From a virus, in the IMG/VR virus record IMGVR_UViG_3300037875_000252, positions 1 to 64,000 of that record: DNA of 64,000 nucleotides. One strand, written 5' to 3'. The notes beneath the pieces are model-generated. The model saw nothing but the letters and a program-made list of their open reading frames with translations. It ran no database searches and was not told where the DNA came from. The translations under genes and the position numbers were made by a program. Positions within the stretch are counted from its first letter, which is position 1; each line of letters opens with the position of its first letter. Shown piece after piece: positions 22,438-29,821 of this stretch.

Positions 22438-22653
22438 GTGAAAATAAACATTGTTAGTATTCCAGTTGAAAAATTTCATCCAGTAAAGATAGAAATAACT
22501 TGTGAAACTAAAGAGGAGTTACAAGTTGTTAATAATTTTAGTTATATTCAGGCACCTAAACCATTTGTTACTTACCCTAAAATAGATTATGCAGGTCAAA
22601 TTTTAAAAGAATTATTTGATGGTTTATATTTACAAACTAAGTATTTACTTTAA
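22438..22653 (+). CDS. Hypothetical protein (GTG start)
   Basis: 71 residues with GTG behind agaaaggtggtaaa. N-terminal beta strands (INIVSIPVEKFHPVKIEITC) and a short helix near the end. Not recognised. Confidence 0.55.
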   Translation: MKINIVSIPVEKFHPVKIEITCETKEELQVVNNFSYIQAPKPFVTYPKIDYAGQILKELFDGLYLQTKYLL

Positions 22654-22657
22654 GGAT

Positions 22658-22726
22658 ATGAAAATTCCAGAAATTTGTACTATTAAAGAGTTTATTAAAA
22701 ATGATTTTACTGTTTATAAGAAATAA
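22658..22726 (+). CDS. 22-residue peptide
   Basis: MKIPEICTIKEFIKNDFTVY then KK, behind taaggata. Small and uncertain, but nothing else occupies the space before 22770. Confidence 0.3.
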   Translation: MKIPEICTIKEFIKNDFTVYKK

Positions 22727-22769
22727 ATTTTAATTTAATAGATTTGAACACCTATTAAGGAGAAAAGAA

Positions 22770-23090
22770 ATGGGAAGACCTACTACATTAAACATCAGAT
22801 TTGAAGGTAAAGGTGCAAGTAATAAGAATAAGTGTTATGGTTGTCATTTGAGACCGGTTAGTGAGTGGTGTAGTTATAGATGGTGGCCTACTGAAGGTCG
22901 TAAAGGTTATGCTTTCAGAATGTTTAGAAAGATACATCTCTTACCTACTTGTAAGAAGCCCGATTTTGATTACAAAGAAAGAGATGAATATAGAAGTAAG
23001 TATTATGAAGCAATGGGTATAATTGTAGAAGAAAAACCTAAAGGAACTGGTAGAGGTAGTAGAAGTAAGAAAAATGTGGTGATGTTATGA
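22770..23090 (+). CDS. Cysteine-rich basic protein
   Basis: 106 residues: CYGC at 22-25, EWC and TC further on, and a tail rich in glycine and basic residues (PKGTGRGSRSKKN). The tryptophan-rich SYRWWPTEGRKGYAFRMF middle is distinctive. Good ribosome binding site (aaggagaaaagaa). May bind nucleic acid. Not recognised. Confidence 0.65.
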   Translation: MGRPTTLNIRFEGKGASNKNKCYGCHLRPVSEWCSYRWWPTEGRKGYAFRMFRKIHLLPTCKKPDFDYKERDEYRSKYYEAMGIIVEEKPKGTGRGSRSKKNVVML

Positions 23091-23129
23091 AATATAAAGA
23101 TTTAAAGAATAATATGAAAGGTGAACAAG

Positions 23130-23324
23130 ATGAAAAAAATATCTGATTATATATCTGTATTTGTATTTATAGTAATTTTAACATTAATGGGTGTAATTGG
23201 TTTTATTGATAGTTGTAAAAATAATATTATATATGAAGATGATATTATATACGATAGTCTTGATGATTTTACACAATCTTATTCTTACTGTACTTGGAGA
23301 ACTAATTTTAAAATAATTAAATGA
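23130..23324 (+). CDS. Single-helix membrane protein
   Basis: 64 residues from the ATG behind gaaaggtgaacaag. One N-terminal membrane helix (ISVFVFIVILTLMGVIGFID), then an acidic, tyrosine-rich tail. Overlaps the following HIP-box gene by four bases. Function unknown. Confidence 0.6.
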   Translation: MKKISDYISVFVFIVILTLMGVIGFIDSCKNNIIYEDDIIYDSLDDFTQSYSYCTWRTNFKIIK

Positions 23325-23503
23325 TATGTAAAAACTGTAAAACTAGAGATATAAATAATATGTGGGAAAATAATATAAATTATGAAAAAGAATTATTTAT
23401 ATATTGCTCTTCATGTAGAACTAAGTTAATACCATATCACATACCAGATGATCAGTATGTTAAATATTGGATAGAATTTTCTAGAAAGAATAAATATGAA
23501 TAA
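23321..23503 (+). CDS. HIP-box zinc-ribbon protein
   Basis: 60 residues: CKNC at 3-6, CSSC at about 29-32, then IPYHIPDDQYVKYWIE. First member after the 10-kb interval that begins at the origin-like region. Overlaps both neighbours. Confidence 0.8.
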   Translation: MICKNCKTRDINNMWENNINYEKELFIYCSSCRTKLIPYHIPDDQYVKYWIEFSRKNKYE

Positions 23504-23669
23504 AATACAAAAAGAACTATTTAAGTTACTACTAACAAAGAAAAATAAAGAAGAATTAATTGATCTACATAATACAGTAGATTATGAAATTTACAGAGAA
23601 CTAATAAAAGAATATTGGTTAGAACATGTTAGTACTTTAGAGGAATTTAATAATGAAATAATGAAATAA
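23496..23669 (+). CDS. Hypothetical small helical protein
   Basis: 57 residues, all helical and charged (KELFKLLLTKKNKEELIDLH, ELIKEYWLEHVSTLEEFNNE). It begins inside the end of the HIP-box gene. Not recognised. Confidence 0.6.
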   Translation: MNKIQKELFKLLLTKKNKEELIDLHNTVDYEIYRELIKEYWLEHVSTLEEFNNEIMK

Positions 23670-23688
23670 TTTAAAGAAAGGTGGAAAA

Positions 23689-23829
23689 ATGTCTACAAAA
23701 ATATTAAAATGTTTCTGTAAAAGTGAATTTCAAGATAAAAAATACGGTAAGCAAAAAAGAGTAGCAAACTGTACATCAAAAGATAATGAATATAGATGTA
23801 CAGTTTGCGGTAAAATAATTGTAAAATAA
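23689..23829 (+). CDS. Conserved phage zinc-ribbon protein
   Basis: 46 residues: CFC at 8-10, then FQDKKYGKQKRVANCTSK and RCTVCGKII. The pattern C.C....Q...YG...RV.N......RCTVCG is common among short phage zinc proteins. Ribosome binding site agaaaggtggaaaa. Confidence 0.75.
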   Translation: MSTKILKCFCKSEFQDKKYGKQKRVANCTSKDNEYRCTVCGKIIVK

Positions 23830-23834
23830 AAATA

Positions 23835-23920
23835 GTGTGGTAGATCTAATGTTCAACATCCTATTACCTCAATAGTAGGATGAATATTATCGTAAGGTAT
23901 TATTAGTAGATCTACCACAC
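23835..23920 (+). other. Branched RNA hairpin with 14-bp outer stem
   Basis: gtgtggtagatcta pairs perfectly with tagatctaccacac. Inside are a second hairpin (catcctatta/tagtaggatg, one G-U) and a possible third (about 23883-23903). No T-run follows. Such a branched element between operons could be an RNA-processing site or a stable RNA. Confidence 0.6.
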
Positions 23921-23921
23921 A

Positions 23922-23959
23922 TAAAAACTATGAGAATTTATAAAAACTATGAGAATTTA
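23922..23959 (+). repeat. 19-bp tandem duplication at a gene start
   Basis: taaaaactatgagaattta occurs twice in succession; the second copy contains the start codon of the next gene, so that the first copy creates a false start. Confidence 0.9.
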
Positions 23960-24236
23960 TAAAGAATATACAGATTGGTTTACTAGGATTAATTCTAAAG
24001 GTGAGTTAATTATGTATCATTTAGGAATTAATAAATGTACATGTTCTAAAAAATTTAATAGAGATAAAATAAATGAAAAATTTAAAAATTACGATTACGA
24101 TAAATATGATGATTGGATACATAATCCTTATAGAGTAAGAAATCCAATACACATACCAGAAGAACAGATTGAGATGTATTGGAAAAAAAGAATTACAAAA
24201 CTTTATAATGAGGAAAAAAATAATGTACAAAAATAA
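23949..24236 (+). CDS. HIP-box protein, longer acidic/basic form
   Basis: 95 residues with only CTC (about 29-31) as cysteines and the box NPIHIPEEQIEMYWKKR about 20 residues from the end. The N-terminal 60 residues (EYTDWFTRINSKGELIMYHL) differ from the ribbon type and resemble the protein at 41801 (NDWI, HIPxDQ...Y), so a subfamily exists. Confidence 0.65.
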   Translation: MRIYKEYTDWFTRINSKGELIMYHLGINKCTCSKKFNRDKINEKFKNYDYDKYDDWIHNPYRVRNPIHIPEEQIEMYWKKRITKLYNEEKNNVQK

Positions 24237-24238
24237 AA

Positions 24239-24307
24239 ATGAAATGTATAATTTGTAAAAAAGAAAAATTGTTATTAAGAAAGGTAGAAAATGAGAAATT
24301 GCAATAA
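24239..24307 (+). pseudogene. Truncated HIP-box gene
   Basis: MKCIICKKEKLLLRKVENEK and a stop two codons later. The start is that of a HIP-box protein; the second cysteine pair and the box are missing. The end overlaps the next gene. Confidence 0.45.
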
Positions 24308-24476
24308 AGATTGTAAAATATTAAAATATGTAGATGAACTACCATGTCCTATAGAAAGGTTTACTACAACAAAATTAAAATCAGAATGGTGGTTTGAGAA
24401 AGATGGTGAGAAACTTTACCCTTTATGCGAAAATAATACATTTAAAAAATCTAATAAACAAGTTGTTATGTTATAG
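24291..24476 (+). CDS. Cysteine-containing hypothetical protein
   Basis: 61 residues, ATG behind agaaaggtagaaa. CNKDC and later C at about 19 and 46, with WWFEKDGEKLYPLCENN. The tail KKSNKQVVML is similar to the end of the protein at 22770 (SKKNVVML). Function unknown. Confidence 0.55.
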   Translation: MRNCNKDCKILKYVDELPCPIERFTTTKLKSEWWFEKDGEKLYPLCENNTFKKSNKQVVML

Positions 24477-24484
24477 GAGATTCT

Positions 24485-25261
24485 ATGGATAAAGTAAGTA
24501 ATACTGTATTAGAAGTAATTATAAATTATAAAATTAATCCTTCCAGTTATTCACCATACCATTATTCACATAGTAGAGTAAATGAAGTAAGAAAGTATAT
24601 TTCTTGTGGTAAATATACAAATAAAGGTGAAGAATTAATAAATGAATATGATAAATTTATTAACTTATTAAATAAATTTGATTGTATTGGTGGTAAAGAT
24701 TTTAATGACAATACGTATGAAATAAAAATAAATAATAGTTTGTTAAGTTGTGTTATTAGTACACAATTTAAAAAAGGTGTTTATAATACATTTTTAAAAC
24801 TACCAGAAATATTTAATAGTAATATCTGTTCATCAGTAAATAAGGAATTAAAGAAAGTTAAAGAAAGTAAATTAATTGAAATTAAAAGATGTAATATTAA
24901 TATTAAAGGTATGATTTACGATAAAGAATTTGATTTTAAATTTATAATAAGTGATTTAAGTATAAAATTTAAATTTATTTTTGATGAAAATCATATTAAT
25001 GATAAATTTATGACAATTAGTAGCATACCATCTCATATACCATACGTACAACAACATAAATACATTATTAAACATTACCAACAAAAAGAAGTAATACAAA
25101 ATTTTATTAGTAAAAAATATAAAACAGAAATTTATAGATGCTGTAATAATAAATTATTATTACATCATAATTTCTGTTTTAATTGTGGTAAAGAAATTAA
25201 AATTCCAACTATAGATATAAAGGAGGTTGTTGAAGAAAAATTAGAAAGTTTATTAAAGTAA
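24485..25261 (+). CDS. Large HIP-box protein with C-terminal zinc ribbon
   Basis: 258 residues, by far the longest member. The HIP box (IPSHIPYVQQHKYIIKHYQQ) lies at about residues 180-199, not at the end, and is followed by a zinc ribbon (CCNNKLLLHHNFCFNCGKEI). The first 170 residues are a lysine- and asparagine-rich domain (ELINEYDKFINLLNKF, IKINNSLLSCVISTQF) with no recognised motif. The order box-then-ribbon is reversed from the small members. It precedes the MoxR ATPase. Confidence 0.7.
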   Translation: MDKVSNTVLEVIINYKINPSSYSPYHYSHSRVNEVRKYISCGKYTNKGEELINEYDKFINLLNKFDCIGGKDFNDNTYEIKINNSLLSCVISTQFKKGVYNTFLKLPEIFNSNICSSVNKELKKVKESKLIEIKRCNINIKGMIYDKEFDFKFIISDLSIKFKFIFDENHINDKFMTISSIPSHIPYVQQHKYIIKHYQQKEVIQNFISKKYKTEIYRCCNNKLLLHHNFCFNCGKEIKIPTIDIKEVVEEKLESLLK

Positions 25262-25290
25262 TTTTGAACATTTATTAGGAGATGGTTTAA

Positions 25291-26328
25291 ATGAAAATTA
25301 TAACAGTTAAACAATATCATGAAGCATTGAAAATGGTTAAACAACCGTTAGTTATTATGGGATCACCTGGACTATGTAAAACAAGTTTACCGGATCAAGT
25401 AGCAAGAGAGCTTGGTGGAGTAAGTCATGTAATACCAGTTGCTCAATTTAGTGAACCAGGTGATATGTTAGGTTGTCCTTATGATGTAGAAGTAGAATCT
25501 GAAGATGGTTCATTGTCTAGAAAAACAGCTTATGCTACACCAGATTATTTCCCAACAAAAGGTAAAGGGTTTGTAATTATTGATGATTTTAACAGAGCTA
25601 ACACATTAATAGTACAATCTTTATTACATTTAGCACAATACAGAGAATTTGGTAGTTATAGATTACCAGAATTAGTATATGATGATAAAGGTAACTGGAT
25701 AAGTGGATTTAAATTAGTATTTACAGGTAATATGTCAGAAGAAGGTGAGAAGGATTATATAGTAAATGATGTTGATGATGCTTTTTTCTCTAGAGTTATA
25801 AGTTACCAACTTAAATTTGATAAGCTTATGTGGGGTAAGTGGGCAAGGTCAGTAAATATAGATGAAAAATTCATATCATTTATACTTAAAAATAATGAAT
25901 TAGTTAATCTAGATGATAATCCTAGAGCATTTTCTAACGGATTCCTAGAGTTAAAAGGTGTTGATGATTTAGATAGAATAGAATTTATTATGTCTGGTAC
26001 AGTTAAATGCTACCCACTTCTAAGATCTTGGTTGGAGAAAGAGTGGAGTGAACTTAACTTTGATTCTAATGATGTTTATGATGATAATAAACATAAAAAT
26101 CTTATTAAAATATTCAAAGGTGCAAGTGAAGATGGAATGATGTTATTTGCTGAAAGAATAGCTACTTTGAATGTTAAGGACATAAATAAGAAACAGCAAG
26201 AGTCATTGAGAAAGTTCTTTCATCTTATGAGAGATGTTGATAGAGAAAGATTTATGGTAGCATTTATTCCAGTAAACAATGAGTGTCATACTCTTACAGA
26301 TGACTCACTTTTTAACGAGCTTGTATAA
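25291..26328 (+). CDS. MoxR-like AAA+ ATPase
   Basis: The 345-residue protein has Walker A GSPGLCKTS (residues 24-32), Walker B FVIIDDFNRAN (about 93-103), sensor 1 FTGNMSE and an arginine-containing region (DDAFFSRVISY), the order seen in the AAA_5/MoxR group. MoxR ATPases act as chaperones for a partner with a VWA domain, and the next gene but one hairpin encodes such a protein. Together they probably load or remodel a target. Strong ribosome binding site (aggagatggttta). Confidence 0.88.
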   Translation: MKIITVKQYHEALKMVKQPLVIMGSPGLCKTSLPDQVARELGGVSHVIPVAQFSEPGDMLGCPYDVEVESEDGSLSRKTAYATPDYFPTKGKGFVIIDDFNRANTLIVQSLLHLAQYREFGSYRLPELVYDDKGNWISGFKLVFTGNMSEEGEKDYIVNDVDDAFFSRVISYQLKFDKLMWGKWARSVNIDEKFISFILKNNELVNLDDNPRAFSNGFLELKGVDDLDRIEFIMSGTVKCYPLLRSWLEKEWSELNFDSNDVYDDNKHKNLIKIFKGASEDGMMLFAERIATLNVKDINKKQQESLRKFFHLMRDVDRERFMVAFIPVNNECHTLTDDSLFNELV

Positions 26329-26338
26329 AGAATTAACT

Positions 26339-26381
26339 TGACTCCTTAGTATATGTTATATTTATTCATACTAAGGAGTCA
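26339..26381 (+). other. 14-bp perfect hairpin between ATPase and VWA genes
   Basis: tgactccttagtat pairs with atactaaggagtca around 15 bases. Only ttatta follows, so it is not a clear terminator. It may set the ratio of the ATPase and VWA proteins. Confidence 0.65.
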
Positions 26382-26412
26382 TTATTAACAAAAAATAAAT
26401 AGGAGAAAGTTA

Positions 26413-27558
26413 ATGCCTAAAAATAAAGTAAAAAAAGAAATTGTAAAGAAATTACCATTTAAAGGTGCTTTAGATGTACACGAAAACATTAGAAGTTTAA
26501 TGAAACTTCTACCACGTCTAGGTTATATAATAGTAAAGATAAAATGGCAAGTAAGTAATATAGTACCAACTGCTGGTATTTCACACACTTACAAGTTATA
26601 CATCAATAAAGGTTACTTTGAGAGTATAACTAAAGATGAAAGAGTAGCTGTTTTAAAACATGAAGCTTTACATATTGCCCATAGACATTGGGAAAGATTA
26701 ATAGACGTTTCACAACCATATATAGCAGAAATTGCAAAAGAAATATCTATTAATCAATATATAGATGGTTTACCAGAAGGTTGTCTTAATGTTAATATGT
26801 TTAATTTAGATAAAGGATTAACTTTAGAAGATTACTACAAAAAACTATTAAAAATTGCAGAAAATAATAGTAAAGATTTAAAAAATAAATCAGATGGTAA
26901 TCCTTTGAAAGGTGATTCTAAAGATCTAAAAGGTAATCCAATTTTAGGTGATAAAATATGTAAAGACGCTGAAGAATATGCTGAGTCTATAGGTAAAGAA
27001 TCAGGTAACATGTTTGAGAAGGTGGAAATATTACCAACTAATTATAAAGCTAAAATTAACGCACTGGTAGGTTGTCAACCATCAACAACAAAAATAAAAA
27101 GAAGTTATAGTAGAAGAAGTAAGAGATTTGTAAAATCACCCGGATTGAAAAAAGAATTGGAACTTGGTAATTGTATATTTGGTCTTGATACAAGCGGTAG
27201 TATGTCTCAAGAAGAACTTGGTAAAGCACTTGATGTTGCTAAAAAGATAAGACATAAGTGTAGTAAACTAACAATGATTCAAGGTGATACTGAAGTTAAA
27301 GATATTAGTAGTGTTAAGAAAAATGTTAGAGAGATGACTATTAAAGGTAGGGGTGGAACAACATTAACACCTATAGTAGAGAAAGCAAAGGAGTTTGGTT
27401 ATCCTAAAGTACCTTTAATAATGTTTACAGATGGTGATGTTTGGGATTACCCACCTAAAGAACAATTGAAAAATTCTGTGTGGGTATTTACTAAAGGTAG
27501 TAATGCTATTACATTCTCTAAAAGTCATCCTGGTGTTAAATACGCAGTTATGATGTGA
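26413..27558 (+). CDS. VWA-domain protein with metallopeptidase-like domain (DUF2201-like)
   Basis: The 381-residue protein has an HEALHIAHRHW motif at about residues 77-87 that resembles the zinc site of metallopeptidases (HExxH), a lysine-rich linker with a small repeat (GNPLKGDSKDLKGNPILGD), and a C-terminal VWA domain with FGLDTSGSMSQEEL (MIDAS DxSxS, near 257-270), GRGGTTLTP and FTDGDVWDYP. This is the DUF2201 arrangement that usually accompanies a MoxR ATPase, as here. Biological role unknown; the pair is widespread in bacteria and large phages. Confidence 0.85.
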   Translation: MPKNKVKKEIVKKLPFKGALDVHENIRSLMKLLPRLGYIIVKIKWQVSNIVPTAGISHTYKLYINKGYFESITKDERVAVLKHEALHIAHRHWERLIDVSQPYIAEIAKEISINQYIDGLPEGCLNVNMFNLDKGLTLEDYYKKLLKIAENNSKDLKNKSDGNPLKGDSKDLKGNPILGDKICKDAEEYAESIGKESGNMFEKVEILPTNYKAKINALVGCQPSTTKIKRSYSRRSKRFVKSPGLKKELELGNCIFGLDTSGSMSQEELGKALDVAKKIRHKCSKLTMIQGDTEVKDISSVKKNVREMTIKGRGGTTLTPIVEKAKEFGYPKVPLIMFTDGDVWDYPPKEQLKNSVWVFTKGSNAITFSKSHPGVKYAVMM

Positions 27559-27563
27559 TTAGT

Positions 27564-27660
27564 TACTGGTGAGATGTTTTAGAAGTTTCTCAACTGTTTA
27601 TTTTGACAAACACATGAGATAGTAATATTGAGTAAACATTATTACAACATCTCACCAGTA
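27564..27660 (+). other. 15-bp perfect hairpin with 67-base structured loop
   Basis: tactggtgagatgtt pairs with aacatctcaccagta. The loop can form a second stem (ctcaa/ttgag, about 27590-27632) and a third (tgttt/aaaca). It ends 24 bases before the ATG of the next HIP-box gene; an alternative TTG start at 27628 would lie inside it. Confidence 0.6.
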
Positions 27661-27684
27661 GAAATAATTTACAATAAAAATAAT

Positions 27685-27897
27685 ATGAGAGAAGTAGGAA
27701 TATTAAAAAATTGTTTTGTGTGTGGTGAAATATTAGTTAATAATAGATGGTATTGTTCTACTCATTATAAAAGCATTTATATTAGTAATTATAAGGAATT
27801 AATTAATTTAATACCAGATCACATACCAATAGAACAGGAATATAAATATTTAAGATATTTAGTAAAGAAAAATAATATAATTGACAATAAAAAATAA
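27685..27897 (+). CDS. HIP-box zinc-ribbon protein
   Basis: 70 residues from the ATG (an in-frame TTG 57 bases upstream is inside a hairpin). CFVC at about 11-14, C at about 24, H, then IPDHIPIEQEYKYLRY. The second pair is CSTH rather than CxxC, so the ribbon may use a histidine ligand. Confidence 0.75.
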   Translation: MREVGILKNCFVCGEILVNNRWYCSTHYKSIYISNYKELINLIPDHIPIEQEYKYLRYLVKKNNIIDNKK

Positions 27898-27908
27898 TAG
27901 GTTATAAT

Positions 27909-28280
27909 ATGATAATTAAACTTTGTGATGTTTGTTCTACTAATGAATGTAGGTATATAGGTCTTACACCTATTGAATTACTACCTAAACACATACCAGC
28001 CAATCAATGGATCAAATATACTAAAAGTTTAAAAGAAAAAGTTAAAAGATATAAATATGGTCAAAATAATTATTATATAGACGGATTATATATGTGGACA
28101 AAAGCAACTGGTAAAGATGGTAGAAGATTACAAAAGAAAGAAATTAATTTCTTAAATAATGATAAATATAATGATTGGGTAAAGTATGAAAAAGTACCAG
28201 ATCACATACCAGAAGAACAACATTTTAACTACTACTATTTAATGTGGAAAAAAGAAAATGAGACATTGTGTAAAATGTAA
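27909..28280 (+). CDS. HIP-box protein with two boxes
   Basis: 123 residues. LPKHIPANQWIKYTKSLKEK at about 28-47 follows a short cysteine region (CDVCSTNEC), and a second box VPDHIPEEQHFNYYYLMWKK is near the end, with a YMWTKATGKDGRRLQKKE linker between. It looks like a fusion or tandem duplication of two genes. Overlaps the next member by ATGA-type overlap. Confidence 0.8.
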   Translation: MIIKLCDVCSTNECRYIGLTPIELLPKHIPANQWIKYTKSLKEKVKRYKYGQNNYYIDGLYMWTKATGKDGRRLQKKEINFLNNDKYNDWVKYEKVPDHIPEEQHFNYYYLMWKKENETLCKM

Positions 28281-28437
28281 TAAAGAATTAGATTCTAACG
28301 TATTTGCTTGTAATACTTGCTGGAATATAATTAATACCAATATTAGTTCTTATTTAATACCATCACATATACCAAAAAAACAATATTCAAAATACATAAT
28401 CAAATTATTTGAGGGTAATAAATATGAGATTAGCTAA
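28258..28437 (+). CDS. HIP-box zinc-ribbon protein
   Basis: 59 residues: CVKC at 4-7, CNTC at 18-21, then IPSHIPKKQYSKYIIK and a short tail. Overlaps both flanking members. Confidence 0.8.
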   Translation: MRHCVKCNKELDSNVFACNTCWNIINTNISSYLIPSHIPKKQYSKYIIKLFEGNKYEIS

Positions 28438-28645
28438 ACAACTTAATCAATGTATTATTTGTAGTGAACCTAATTTGGGTAATTCAATGTGGTATCATAA
28501 TGATTGTTATGGTAATAAAGATATTATACAAGTACATATTCCAAATCACATACCAGTAGAACAAGAATTTACATATTTAAATAAAATATACTTAAAGGAA
28601 ATTCATGAGAAAAAAGAAGAAAGTAAATTTCGGTCTAACAAATAG
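28424..28645 (+). CDS. HIP-box zinc-ribbon protein
   Basis: 73 residues from the ATG behind gagggtaata. CIIC at about 10-13, then HNDC, giving a CxxC/HxxC site, followed by IPNHIPVEQEFTYLNK and a charged tail that overlaps the next gene. Confidence 0.75.
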   Translation: MRLAKQLNQCIICSEPNLGNSMWYHNDCYGNKDIIQVHIPNHIPVEQEFTYLNKIYLKEIHEKKEESKFRSNK

Positions 28646-29003
28646 AAGATATATTGGTAAATTGTGTACAAAGGATCATAAGTATGAAGATACTGAATTC
28701 AGTGTTAGGCAGAAAGGATCTAACTCTTGTGTTGTTTGTGATTGGACTAATAAACAATTTGCTAAAAGCTTTAAGTTTTTTGGTCAAGAAGTACCAACAA
28801 GTCATAGAGGTAGAAACAATTCTTCTCATATAGAAATAGGTACTGGATGTAAAAATAGGATTTGTTTATCTTGTGATGAAATATTTTTCTCATCTTTCAG
28901 TGGTAATAGGATATGTAATAAATGTAAAACAAGTAAAGAAACAAAAATAGAGATGAAAGGATTAGCTAGTATAACTACTTATAGGGTGTTAATACCTAAA
29001 TGA
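28605..29003 (+). CDS. Double zinc-ribbon protein, HNR-type paralogue
   Basis: 132 residues. CTKDHKYEDTEFSVRQKG and CVVC form an N-terminal knuckle; the C-terminal CLSCDEIFFSSFSGNRICNKC matches the ribbon of the proteins at 5629 and 54875. The middle is basic with FGQEVPTSHRGRNNSS. Overlaps the next HIP-box gene by ATGA. Function unknown. Confidence 0.7.
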   Translation: MRKKKKVNFGLTNRRYIGKLCTKDHKYEDTEFSVRQKGSNSCVVCDWTNKQFAKSFKFFGQEVPTSHRGRNNSSHIEIGTGCKNRICLSCDEIFFSSFSGNRICNKCKTSKETKIEMKGLASITTYRVLIPK

Positions 29004-29200
29004 ATCAATTTGAAAAATACATAATTAGAAGAGGATGGGTAAAATGTTTAGGTTGTAATGATATGATAAATAATGAAGATATAAGTGATCTATATATTTT
29101 TGGTTATTGTCCACATTGTATATCTAAAATACCTAAACATATACCAGAAGAACAGTGGGGAAAGTATTTAAATAAAAGAAAGAAAATATATGAAAAATAA
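29000..29200 (+). CDS. HIP-box zinc-ribbon protein
   Basis: 66 residues: CLGC at about 16-19, CPHC at about 38-41, then IPKHIPEEQWGKYLNK. Overlaps both neighbours. Confidence 0.8.
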   Translation: MNQFEKYIIRRGWVKCLGCNDMINNEDISDLYIFGYCPHCISKIPKHIPEEQWGKYLNKRKKIYEK

Positions 29201-29609
29201 AATAACAAAGAAAAGAATAAGTATACAATCAGCAAAAGCAAAAGGTCGTAAGTTACAACAATGGACAGCCAGTAAAATATCTGAAATAACAGGTATTAAA
29301 TGTGGCTCTGATGAATTAATATCATCTAGAGGTGGTGGTCAATCAGGAACAGATGTTGCTTTGATTGGCGAAGCAAAAACACTATTTCCTTTCAGTATAG
29401 AATGTAAAGCTCAAGAGACGTACTCTATGCCGTCATTTATTAAACAATCTAAAGATAATCAATTACCTAATACTGATTGGTTATTAGTAATTAAAAGAAA
29501 ACAAGAGAAACCTACAGTAACTATGGACGCAGAATCATTTTTCAAAATGTATGAAAAAACAATACCTAAGAAAGGTTATTTTATGAACAGGGAAGAAATA
29601 CCACAATGA
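29190..29609 (+). CDS. PD-(D/E)XK-type nuclease, Holliday-junction-resolvase-like
   Basis: 139 residues. An N-terminal basic helix (SAKAKGRKLQQWTASKISEI) precedes SSRGGGQSGTDVALIGEA and FPFSIECKAQET, which together give the conserved G..D and E-x-K residues of the restriction-endonuclease-like fold (D at about 56, ECK at about 72). This resembles short phage resolvases/endonucleases that act in recombination. Position between recombination genes and just upstream of SbcD-SbcC is consistent. Exact substrate unproven. Confidence 0.7.
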   Translation: MKNKITKKRISIQSAKAKGRKLQQWTASKISEITGIKCGSDELISSRGGGQSGTDVALIGEAKTLFPFSIECKAQETYSMPSFIKQSKDNQLPNTDWLLVIKRKQEKPTVTMDAESFFKMYEKTIPKKGYFMNREEIPQ

Positions 29610-29821
29610 GAAAAATAACTCTAAGTATAAAATGTTTAATTTGTGGTAAAGATACTATTAATGTTTATGTGTGTGATACTTGTGCCCCAAAAGTAAGAAA
29701 AAGTTTAGGTGTTACTAATGCACGATGGATTCCACATCATATACCATTTAAACAAGAAAAAATATGGATGACTACATATTTGAAAAAAAATAAAGAAAAA
29801 ATAAAGGAAATAAAAATATGA
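29606..29821 (+). CDS. HIP-box zinc-ribbon protein upstream of SbcD-SbcC
   Basis: 71 residues: CLIC at about 10-13, CDTC at about 23-26, then IPHHIPFKQEKIWMTT, with K-Y replaced by I-W. Start and end overlap neighbours by ATGA; the downstream partner is the SbcD-SbcC fusion. Confidence 0.75.
   Translation: MRKITLSIKCLICGKDTINVYVCDTCAPKVRKSLGVTNARWIPHHIPFKQEKIWMTTYLKKNKEKIKEIKI

Noticed and set aside
27604-27629. TTGACA as a promoter before the HIP-box gene at 27685
   Set aside because: No -10 element at 16-18 bases; it lies inside the loop of a hairpin.
27564-27660. Hammerhead or similar ribozyme
   Set aside because: The outer stem and branched loop suggested one, but the conserved catalytic cores (ctgatga...gaaa) are not present.
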